This document shows, one piece after another, positions 43,606-54,300 of a stretch of 64,000 bases of DNA. This DNA is from Chelydra serpentina. Taxonomy: Eukaryota > Chordata > Testudines > Chelydridae. Positions within the stretch are counted from its first letter, which is position 1. Every line of letters begins with the position of its first letter. The notes beneath the pieces are model-generated. The model had not been told where the DNA came from. It did no database searches and saw only the letters and a program-made list of their open reading frames with translations. Location: the NCBI GenBank assembly GCA_037349315.1, contig JBAIAC010000006.1, positions 19,441,501-19,505,500 of the forward strand, read 5' to 3'. The position numbers and the translations under genes were made by a program.

Positions 43606-44299
43606 ATTTTACAAAGTTAAAAGTGATTCATTTTATTTGGACAAACTTTTAAAAAAGGGCAAGTTTTCCAGAATCAATCTCTTTATTTGATGTGAGCAAT
43701 TGATTTTTATGAGGGAGTTTGAAGCAAGAGATACTTGAACTCAGAACAACATAATTTTTTCAATAAACTATATGTAAAATCCTGGTCACATTAAATTCAG
43801 TGGGAGTTTTGCTATTGACTTCAATGGAGCCAGGATTTTATCTTGCAAGTCCCTTACAGAAACATTTTCCCTGTGGGGTAATTTATTGAAAGGGTTTCCT
43901 TTCTGTGATATACCGTATGAATATTTTGCTTTTACTCTAATAGTTTGTGTCCATTTTAAGGAAAGTCCAGTCCACACTCAAAGCCCAGCTCTTTCCACTA
44001 TCTTTTTGTAAGAGCAAATATTTGGCCATTTCATCAAATTAGTGTGATTGACTTGGATACAAATTTAAATTAGCAGTTAATTGCTAATTAATAAAAATAA
44101 GGATCTGGGTTTTTGAAGGAACCACCTTCAGCCTCTTTGGGAGACGGGGATTGGTGCTGCCGAGGCTCAGGCTGGTATTCCTCCCACGGAGTGGATGCCT
44201 GTGTGCACAGAAGGGGGCACAGCTGTGTGCATGCACCGCCTTTGCTGGATCCAGGTGCTGGAGTTAAAGTCATTCCCCCCCCTTCGTTGCTCTGTGCAC

Positions 44300-45340
44300 A
44301 AGCGGCTCCAGACGCCCTGCACCAGTCGCCTGCAGCCCAGCTGCACTCGCCCCGCCCCCTGCCTGCGTGGCCTCCAGCCTCTACAGATCATCGCCTCCTC
44401 CTATCCAGTTGAGCCCCTCCCCTTGCCTAGGTGAGTTCTCCTCTTCCTGCCCGGTTGGGCCCCGCCCCCTCCCTGGGAGCTCCGCGCCTGGCGGCTTTCC
44501 AGGAGCGCGGATCAACTTTTCCGGAGGCAGCTGATCCACATTACAGGGATGCTGTGCGACGATTGGCGGAGTCGGCTGCCGATCGCCTGTTGCCGTGGTA
44601 ACGTCCCCGCCCCTCGTTGGCCTCGCCCTCGTTGCTCGCCGTTGATTGGCCAGCGCGGCGGTGATACGGCAGCGGGGCTGCGCTCCTTTTCTGTGTTGGA
44701 GCGAGGAGAAGGTGCCTGTTGATTGAGACATCGAGCGAGCGTCCCGTGTGAGGAAAAGGCGCCGTTGCCACCGCCATGGTGTTCAAGGGGAGCCGGGACC
44801 GTTTCTACAGCACCCGCTGTTGCGGCTGCTGCCATGTCCGTACCGGTACCATCATCCTGGGGACGTGGTACATGGTAAGCGGCGCCGCACCCCGCGGGGA
44901 AAGAAGGGGGCTCCCTGCGCTTGTGTGGTAGAAAGGGGGCGCGCGCTCCCTGTGTCTCGCACTACGCATGCGTGTGGAATTCGTCCGTTGCTGGGTTGGC
45001 AGGCTACCCGAGGCATAAGCAGTACAGCGCATGCGTGTTTGGGGCAGAGCCGTGGGTCGCCCGTCCTGTGTGCTACGGCCAGTCCTCTTGTGAAGCTGCG
45101 TGAAATCTTCCGGGGAGAGGGGGCCGCTCTTCCCTCCTTCCGGAGTGCGCGCCGCCGCCCCCCCGGTCTGCCTGTGTCCTCGCCCCTGTCCTGGCCAATC
45201 GCCGCCCGGCCCTTCCTGCGCGTCTTCCCCGGCTCTGCGCACGGCGGGACCCGGATCGCTGCGGGCCAGCCGGGCCCTGTCCGCCTTCAGATCCCCCTGG
45301 GGCCGCGCTGCTTGTACAGCGCCCCGTTGTCGCTCTCCCC
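44300..45340 (+). promoter_or_regulatory. CpG-island promoter of LAPTM4A
   Basis: The region is GC- and CpG-rich against an AT-rich background and has no TATA box. It holds GC boxes (CCGCCCC at about 44350, 44461 and 44608), inverted CCAAT boxes (GATTGG at 44559 and 44643) and an NRF1-like GCGCATGCGT at 45027-45036 inside intron 1. It spans the 5' UTR and exon 1. Exact transcription start cannot be set from sequence. Confidence 0.75.
44776..44874 (+). CDS. LAPTM4A: LAPTM4A exon 1 coding part
   Basis: Begins at the ATG in a Kozak context and ends in phase 0 before GTAAGC. Encodes residues 1-33 ([16 protein letters not shown], then [17 protein letters not shown]), the cytosolic N-terminus and the start of the first membrane span. 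It lies inside the CpG island; intron 1 is 9.1 kb. Confidence 0.97.
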
Positions 45341-48300
45341 TAGGGTGATCAGCTGGCCCGATTTTATGGGGACAGTCGTGATAGTTGGGGCTTTGTCTTA
45401 TATAGGTGCCAATTACCCCCCACGTCCTGTCCTGGTTTTCCACCCTTGCTGTCTGGTCACCCTAGGGCCTCCACAGACTGTGGGGCCCCTCTGCCCCCAC
45501 ACCGCCTCTCCTGGGGAGGGGGGCGGGAGGTAGCACCGAACTTGTTCTCTCACCTGGGTGCCTCGGAGCCTCTCGCGTTGCTCTCTTGGCCTGTTTCTAA
45601 TAGTGTAGGTGTCCTGGGGCAGGGACCGTGGTTACGTTGTCTTACTAAATGATTACAGCGAGGTGTGACCCACCTGGGGGGTCTGAGTAGGTAGAGAGTA
45701 CAGACAATAAGATCGTGTGGTTGCTTAATGACTAGGATGTAACCTTTGCAAGCACAATAAGACTTTTTAAAAACAAATGTCTAGAAGTGCATAAACCTTG
45801 AAGAATTACGGTGTGAGAAGGGTCCTGGAGGAGGGAGTGGATGCTTGGTGGACAAGGTCAGAATGGGAGTTCCAAAAAGCCAGCCTGAAAGAGTACACCT
45901 AAGTGGGTGAAAGGAAAAGGACCTGTAGGGGGCACTCCCTGGGCAAACTATAATGAGTGAAAGCGACAAAGGGTCCTGTGGCACCTTATAGACTAACAGA
46001 GGTATTGAAGCATAAGCTTTCGTGGGTGAATACCCACTTCTTCGGATGCAAGCAGTGGAAATGTCCAGAGGCAGATATAAAAGTGCAGGGAAGATTCAGG
46101 CTAGAGATAACGAGATAAGCTTAGATAACGAGGGCCTCACCCTCCCTGATTTAGCTTACCTCGTTATCTCTAGCCTGAATCTTCCCTGCACTTTTATATT
46201 TGCCTCTGGACGTTTCCACTGCTTGCATCCGAAGAAGTGGGTATTCACCCACGAAAGCTTATGCTTCAATACCTCTGTTAGTCTATAAGGTGCCACAGGA
46301 CCCTTTGTCGCTTCTACAGATCCAGACTAATATGGCTACCCCTCTGATATATAATGAGTGAAGCAAGCACGGTTTTATAAAGTGTAGATCGTACCAAACC
46401 AACCTGATCTCCTTTGAGAAGGTAACTGACTTTTTAGACAAAGGAAATGCCGTGGATCTAATTTACTGAAATCGAAGTGAGGCATTTGATACAGTTCCAC
46501 ATGGGGGATTATTAGTTAAATTTGAAAAGATGGGGATCAATATGAAAATTGAAAGCTGGATAAGGAGCTGGTTAAAGGGGAGACTACAGCGGGTCATACT
46601 GAAAGGTGAACTGTCAGGCTGGAGGGAGGTTACTAGTGGAGTTCCTCAGGGATCGGTTTTGGGACGGATCTTATTTAATCTTTTTATTACTGACCTCGGC
46701 ACAAAAAGTGGGAGTGTGCAATAAAGCTTGCGGATAACACAAAGCTGGGAGGTATTGCCAATACAGAGAATGACTGGGATATCGTACAGGAAGGTCTGGA
46801 CAACCTTGTAAACTGGAGTATTAGTAATAGGTTGAAATGTAATAGTGAAAAGTGCAAGGTCATTCGTTTAGGGATTAATAAGAATTTTTGTTATAAGATG
46901 GGGAAGTATCAGTTGGAAGTAACATAGGAGAAGGACCTCAGTCTTGGTTGATCACAAGATGACTATGAGCCACCGACGTAATATGGCCGTGAAAAAAGGT
47001 AATGCGGTCTTGGGGTGTATCAGGTGAGGTATTTTCAGTAGAGATAAGGAGTTGTTAGTACCATTATACAAGGCACTGGTGAGACCTCATCTGAAATACT
47101 GTATGCAGTTCTGGTCTCCCATGTTTAAGAAGGATGACTTCAAACTGGAAGAGGTACAGAGAAGGGCTACTAGGATGATTTGAGGAATGGAAAACCTGTC
47201 TTATGAAAGGAGACTTCAAGAACTTGGCTTGTTTAGCCTAACTAAAAGAAGGCTGAGGGGGAAGATATGATTGCTCTGTTTAAATATCAGAGGGATAAAT
47301 ACCAGGGAGGGAAAGGAATTATTTAAGCTCCGTGCCAATGTGGACACAAGAACAAATGGATATAAACTGACCAGGAAGTTTAGACTTGAAATTAGACTAA
47401 GGTTTCTAACCATCATAGGAGTGCAGTTCTGGAACAGCCTTCCAAGGGAAGCAGTGGGGGGCAAAAGACACATCTGGTTTCAAAATTAAGCTTGATGAGT
47501 TTATGGAGGGGATGGTATAATGGCGTAGCCTAATTTTGGCAATTAATTGATCTTTGACTATTAGTGGTAAATATGCCCAATGGCCTGTGATGGGATGTTA
47601 GATGGGGTGGGATCTGAGTTACTACAGAGAATTCTTTCCTGGGTGTCTGGCTGGTGAGTCTTGCCCGCATGCTCAGGGTTTAGCTGATGGCCATATTTGG
47701 GGTTTGGAAGGAATTTTCCTCCAGGGCATATTGGGGGAGGCCCTGGGTGTGGGTTTTTTTTTTTTTTTTTTTTTTCTTTCCTCTGAAGCATGGGGCATGG
47801 TTCACTTGCTAAAGGATTCTCTGTACCTTGAAGTCTTTAAGCCATGATTTGAGGACTTCAGTAGCTCAGACACAGGTTAGGAGTTTATTACAGGAGTGGG
47901 TAGGTGAGATTCTGTGGTATGCATTTTGCAGGAGGTCCGACTAGATAATCATAATGGTCCCTTCTGACCTTAAAAGTCTGAGAAGTGTACTGTAGTGCAG
48001 TAGTTCTCAAACTTCTTTGATTCCATCCCCTTCCTTGTGTCTATTGTAGTTCATGCTCTGGGTGCCTGGTCAGCAGCCGTCTCTCTCCAGCTGCCCAGCT
48101 CTGAATGTGCACATTAGGGAAAAAACTTAAAGGGTCTCACGCTCCTTCCCACCCCCCCCCCCCGCCCCAGAATACATTTTGTGCCCCCAAATGTGAGAAC
48201 CTGTGTTCTAGTGGTTATAATACCTTTTGTCTCATGTCTTATAGGACATCCCTCTCTGATTCGGTCTTCCCCTCTCACTTCTTCCCCCCCCCCCCCGGCT

Positions 48301-51300
48301 CTTGCCTCTTCCCCCTCTACTCCCATCACACCTCAAATTTCCTTGAGGCTTGCAAAAAGTACATCCATGCCAATAATACAACATCCCTGCTCCAAAGCCT
48401 GAAGCTGCTAAAAGTTCTCAGTGCTGCAGCTGTAAGAATTATGATTAACATAGGCAAAACACTAAATTTTCCTTAATCTTGTTCTCAGAAATTGCTGAAC
48501 CACTTTATCTGAAACATCCCAAAAATTTCAGCTGAAGGCAGATACCTCGCATGGAAAACCTTGTAATGAAAAGTGTCTGGCAATCTTCATTGTAGGCGAT
48601 GCCGTCAGATCAAACTATAATAGTGGAGTTGAATTACAAGCTGTTAATTTCTGATCACCTTTGTTCTTCCAGTGTTAAACTTCGTTTCAGATTTTATACT
48701 TCCTCAATGGCTGTAATGAGGACACTTCCTCTATACTGGTAATCTGTCTAGAGACTAGAAGGCACTTTAAGTCAGTGGTCTCCAACCTTTTTATGCACAA
48801 GATCACTTCTTGAATTTAAGGGCAAACCAGGATCTGCCCTTCCCCAAGGCCCCACCCCACTCACTCCATCTCCCCTGCCTCTCTGTTGCTCGCTCTCCCC
48901 CACCCTCACTTTCACTGGGGGCAGGGGTTTTTGGGTTTGGGAGGCAGTGTGGGCTCTGGGCTGGGGCTGAGAGGTTTGCCCCAGGCTCAGCCCAGAGGGC
49001 CCCCCACTGTAGAGTTTGGGTGCAGGAGGGGCTGTGGGATGCAGGCTCTGGGAGGGAGTTTGGGTGCAGGAGGGGGCTCTGAGCTGGGGCAGAGTGCTGG
49101 GGTGCAGGAGGGGATTTGGGGTACTGGCTCCCACTGGTCAGCAGCACAGCAGAGCTAAGGCAGGCTGCCTGCCTGCCCTGGCTCCACACTGCTTCCAGAA
49201 GGGGCCAACGTGCCCCGTTAGCCCCTGGGAGGGGGAGGGGGACAACATGGCTCTGTGCACTGCCCTTCTTTGCAGGCACTGCCTCCACAGCTCCCCTTGC
49301 CCACAGTTTCCCCCATTCCTGGCCAATGGGAGCTTGCAGGCAGGAGCAGTGTGCAGAGACACCTGCCCCTCCTCCCCCAGTGCTGCAGGGGTGTGCTGGC
49401 CACTTCTGGGAGCAGAGTGGGGCCGGGGCAGGTAGGGAGCTTGCCTTAGCAGAAGCCCTGCTGCACCACCAGACTTCTGGCAGTCGGCGATCACAATCGA
49501 CTGGGAGAGTCTCCAGGATCAACCAATCGATCGCAATTGACTAGTTGGTGACCACTGTTTTAGGTAGTCTGGGACCTAACCAGTATGGATATATATCAAA
49601 CAAAGGTGATGCCTAAAAGCTGAATAAGTGAACGTTAAATACTCAAAACATTTGCTCTCAGAAGTCTAGTTCTAAAATTTACTATTTTCTTTACTAGGAA
49701 CCGGGGCCCAGATCCTCAAAGCTATTTAGGTTCTTAACTTTCATTAAAATCAGTTTGAATTAGAAGCCTAAATACCTTTTGGAAGATCTGGGCCTGAATT
49801 CTCCTATCCACCACCTAGATATTTAACAATGCCCAGGAACTTTCTTGGGGATATTTGTAGTAATTTGAGTTTCAGGATCATTATAGTTCCCTATAAATAG
49901 TTAACCATTTGACAGCTAGAAGACTTTCTGTCCCTTCCCCTGAATGATCATAAAACATAGCTTTAAAGCTCCTTCCCACAGGCTTTTTCACTGGACGTGC
50001 AGCTTCCAGAGACATGAAACATATGTATTGTGTGGCAGGATCAAGTCAGAGTTCAATAAACAGACTAAAAATAATGGCTGCTCCCACTGAAACAATGCTG
50101 TCTCCTTTTGGCAACAAGCTGTGGTGATTCAGTCAGTGATGCAGCTACTACCAGATTTTTAGGACTCTAACTTCACTAGAGGGCTCGGACAACATCCAGT
50201 TGAACCTTCAGAAGCAGAGAAGTTTAATTGCATTCAGTAATGAGCAAATCTTAATTTATAAAAATAGGTTTTTTTTTTTTTATTTAAAGGGTTTTTTTGG
50301 TTTTTGGTCTGAGATGCAGGGAAATAACTGCCTTTAAGAGGAAAAATTTAGCTTTTAAATAAGGGGAAGCAGAGGGGAGTGCAGCCATATGAGTGGAAGT
50401 TCATTTCTTTCTCTCCCACCCAATAGGAAAATAAGAACCCTCACTTTTCAATTTAGTTACTTATGTTATCATGGGGTAAATCTGATGCTTGGAGGAATGT
50501 AAAATTTAGGACTTTTGAGCCATGAAAGTGAAGTACTTGTCTGCTTAGGCACTGGAAACACTGGCCCAAGAGTGAGACAGTATCCGTTAATAAGTAGTCA
50601 GCATTTGTCAAGGTACCACACTTAAGTATAAGGAGAAACTGATACCTCAGATATCAGTTTGTGGGAACTGCTGCATTTTTAATAGCTTCTGTTATCTACT
50701 GGATTCTGAGTAAAAAGAAATATAGGTAGGTAAGCTTTGTCTTGAGATGTATATGTTCAGACTTTTATTTTGAGACTGGTTGTTATCCTGAATACATGTA
50801 CAGAGTGGAATACCACTTTTTTAAAACAATGTCTTCGTTAAAGTATTGGGTATCATGACATTAATTTGATTACATCTTAATATAACATAGCTCTGAATAC
50901 AAAACTGAGCCTCCCTTTTACTCAGCAAGAATAGGGTTGGGAGGCTGCTGTGCATGCCAAAGTGTTTCCCTCAACACCCACAAACTGGGACAAAGGGGGG
51001 CAATAATAAAATTGGATGAAATGGTCCTTCAGTTCTGTAGATTCCCCCCACATTCTGCCTGCAGTGGTCTTCTGGCTCCCTTCCCACCTAGACCTAAAAA
51101 TGTTCAGTTTAATAACCAGGTCTAAAGTATGTAGATTCCATGGCTGAACATGTTTGTAGTCTGAAAACAATTTTGACCCTGCTATTCTCATAGCTATTAC
51201 AACTCCATCTTAACAGAAGCAACCATCCTTTCAGATGAGGAGGGCAAGATTGGACTCTTCATTTGGAGTCATTAGTGTTAATTGAAAAGCTTCTGTTAAG

Positions 51301-54300
51301 CATTGTGTGTCACTCCCTTATCCCAGTAGATCACCCCCAGTCTGACATTTTAGGTAACAAGAAAATAGGGTTAGAAATCTAATCTGGGTGTCTCAACTGG
51401 CAGGAGAAATAGAATCACCAGGCCAGACTATTTTATTTTATTGTGAGATGGGTGGGTTGTGACTTTTTATCAGAGTCCATATTACAAATGTCAGTCTTGA
51501 TCAGAAATAAAATCCATAATACTTCATACTGTCCATTTTTCTCACCCTCCTTGCATCATTTTGGGTGGACAAAATAAAATATGGCTACAATCCTTGGAAT
51601 GCAGTTAATGAAACCAAAGGTAATTTTCACTGAAATGTTAGGACTTATCTGACCGCTTGTCCCAGTTGAGTGTTTGGACCCTGGAATCATGAGTAAACTT
51701 TTTGACTCTGCTTTTGTCATAGTTTCTGAATTCTAATGCACTAGAAATCAGCATCTTGAGTGCAAATCTACTGAAGATTTACTTTAGGTGTTACAACTTG
51801 AAGTGTTGATAAATCTTTGGCTTAAAATAGCAGATCATGGAAGCTGAAAGCTTTTTTTATACTGCTAACCTAAGTTTTAACTGAATCTTACATCTGCATG
51901 TAATCATTGCCAGTGTTTATCATGTACTTGGCTAGAGTTACATGAGCCTTTTTGTTTTGTGAAGGTGGGGTTAAGGAGTTCTCAAAGACAAAAAGCTTGT
52001 TTCCCAGTATAAAGATATTCAGAGTGCAGACACCCTGATTATAAACCTTATTTATTAAAAATGCTTCTCCATATGAAGGGGTTAGATTGAGTGAGACTGA
52101 TCGTGTTGGCAGCAGTAGGGGATACATTAATGCTGAGATGCTTACAATGGGAGAGTAGAAAAGGTGGGAAATATGAGACAGACAGCAGTGAGGACACAGA
52201 TGAGCAAAGGTGCAGAAAGATGCAAAATATCAGACTTGTAAGATGCAAATGGGCAAACTATCCAGCACATGTACTGCATGCTAAGACTGAGGTGCCTTGG
52301 TAAGGCTTTCTGGGGGAGAACATGCTTATATAAAGCCTGATGTCACAATTATGATTGATAAGCATAAAGTTCAACCCTCCAAATAAAAACAACCAGTAGA
52401 ATCAGAAAAAAGTGAAGCTGAGAATGTACTTGAATAAAAATATTTGGTTGTCTAGTAAAACAGTCTGTTTTTGCTGGGTTTGGTCTCTTTGTGGTAGCTT
52501 GCTGTGTATATGAAATCAAGGTTACAACTGAACCTCCCCGCCCCCCCCAAAAGTTAGGCAAATGCATTTTAACTTTCAAAATGTGGGAAATGGAAGACTA
52601 ACTGGTATGAACTGTGCTGTCTAACATCTTACTAAGCAACTTCAGTTTCCTAATGAGCTGTTCTGGTTACCAAAGATTTCAGTAATAGTGCATTAATCTG
52701 CTACCATTGCATTGCATCAGACTCCTGGAGCTTGACAAGCAAACAAGGGAAAATCTGGTTTAAGTAGTAAATATATAGAAACTGCAAACCCATGCTTTCC
52801 TGGTCCTCCTGGATAAAAATACATCCCAGTGCAGGCATGTCTTTCTGAATGAGTAATGGGAAATGTCTGCAGGTTGAAGATACTGTCAATTTTTATCATC
52901 CGAGAACCATCTTTCAGACTGACTTTCTGTTCTCATTAGAGTTAAATATCAAACTCTGCTCTAATAACTAATTACTAACCTCTAATACTCTTGTAAAATT
53001 TCTTACTCTAGGCTAATCACAGTTAAACTGGCTAGTTTTTTCCTTGTAGTTAAACAGTATTTATTTGAAACACTGAGACCTAGTAACTCTAAACCAGAAT
53101 AGTGACTTTATAGTATTACTGCAACCTGCTGAATAGCTCATTTAAAGAAAGCAAATGTTATCAAGCATTCAGGCCTACAACCATGAGGGTTTAACTCTGA
53201 AGTATATCTAATCAAATGTTACTGAATCTTGTAGGGCAAGACTTATCTTTAAAAAAAAAATTTTGTTGCTATTTATCCCCTCTAGACCTCCCTTTATATA
53301 GGGTCTGATCTGGTTCCCATTGAAGTTAGTCTATTGAGTCACATGGAGGTAGATTAGGCCAATAGTACCTAATTTCCCCTCCCCAAAGCCTTCCTCCACT
53401 AAGGCTACTAGCTAGGGTGGAAAAATACTTGTGCTGCTATACCCCCTGCAATTTAAATTACTAGTAGGATGGTTGTAAACTACTCTTGTGCTATATCTAA
53501 TTGGAACATTTGTCAGTTAGGTGCATTAAGTAGAAACACCTTTTAAAAAGATCTTGTGCTGTCATGTTTTATACCACCTTTCCTTTCTTGGTTTCACTCT
53601 ACTCTTTCTAATTGGCTCATGAGGTGGATTTCTTCTTCCTTGCATTGTTTCTAAGTTGGTTTCCCCCCCTCCTTATTTCATTTGAAGTGGGAGGGTGTGG
53701 AGGGGGTCAAAGGCCTCTTCCAAACAAAGTTGCACTGGCTGAAGTTAAGGGGTGACTTTTAAAGACGAGTGTCCAACACAGATTTTTGTACTAGTTTAAA
53801 CTGGTTTAAAAATCACACCTTCAGTTGACTGTGCAGCTTTCCTCTGTAGACTAGGCCAAAGTTTGCTGTGTGATCTGAAAAATTTAATGATTTCTGAAGC
53901 ACACATCTGCCATATTGTAACTATATAAATAACTGCAATATCTTCCTCAGGTGGTGAACTTGTTGATGGGCATCTTGCTGACTGTGGAAGTGACCCACCC
54001 TAATTCAGTGCCAACTGTTGACCTACAATATGAAGTCATTGGTAATTACTATGGTTCTGAGAGAATGGCTGGTAGGTGTCTAACTTCAATGTGCCCAGAT
54101 TACTACTTAGCAGAAACTAGTGCAATTGTGCATTCTCCTAGTACATCCTGCATTCTCCTAGTACACCCCCCCCTCCCCCCAAACTGGTAACTTTAATTTG
54201 ATTAAATTACATTGCAAACCAAATTGGCGGTCTCTTTTGCTGAACTTCGATTTTGCCTTATTCCAGGAAGATCTGGATTGTCAAGGACTTTGTTGCTCTT

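Larger units (their letters stand above)
37850..44200. other. Intergenic DNA between the MTDH-like gene and LAPTM4A
   Basis: About 6.3 kb, AT-rich. Recognised content is limited to the Penelope-derived unit at 39533, the older repeat at 41361 and the Penelope piece at 43480. 37930-39510, 39720-41350 and 41560-43460 hold nothing I can identify. Confidence 0.7.
44875..53950. other. LAPTM4A intron 1
   Basis: 9.1 kb. The first part is CpG island; 45342-49557 is a cluster of transposons; 49570-53950 is AT-rich with no recognised element or exon. Confidence 0.85.

Noticed and set aside
44748..45533. 261-codon open frame over the LAPTM4A first exon
   Set aside because: A CpG-island artefact starting at GTG in another frame; the real exon is the ATG frame at 44776 that ends at a consensus donor and joins exon 2 in phase.
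48803..49522. 239-codon minus-strand open frame
   Set aside because: It lies within the hAT element at 48773-49557, with proline/serine-rich low-complexity translation and no transposase motifs.
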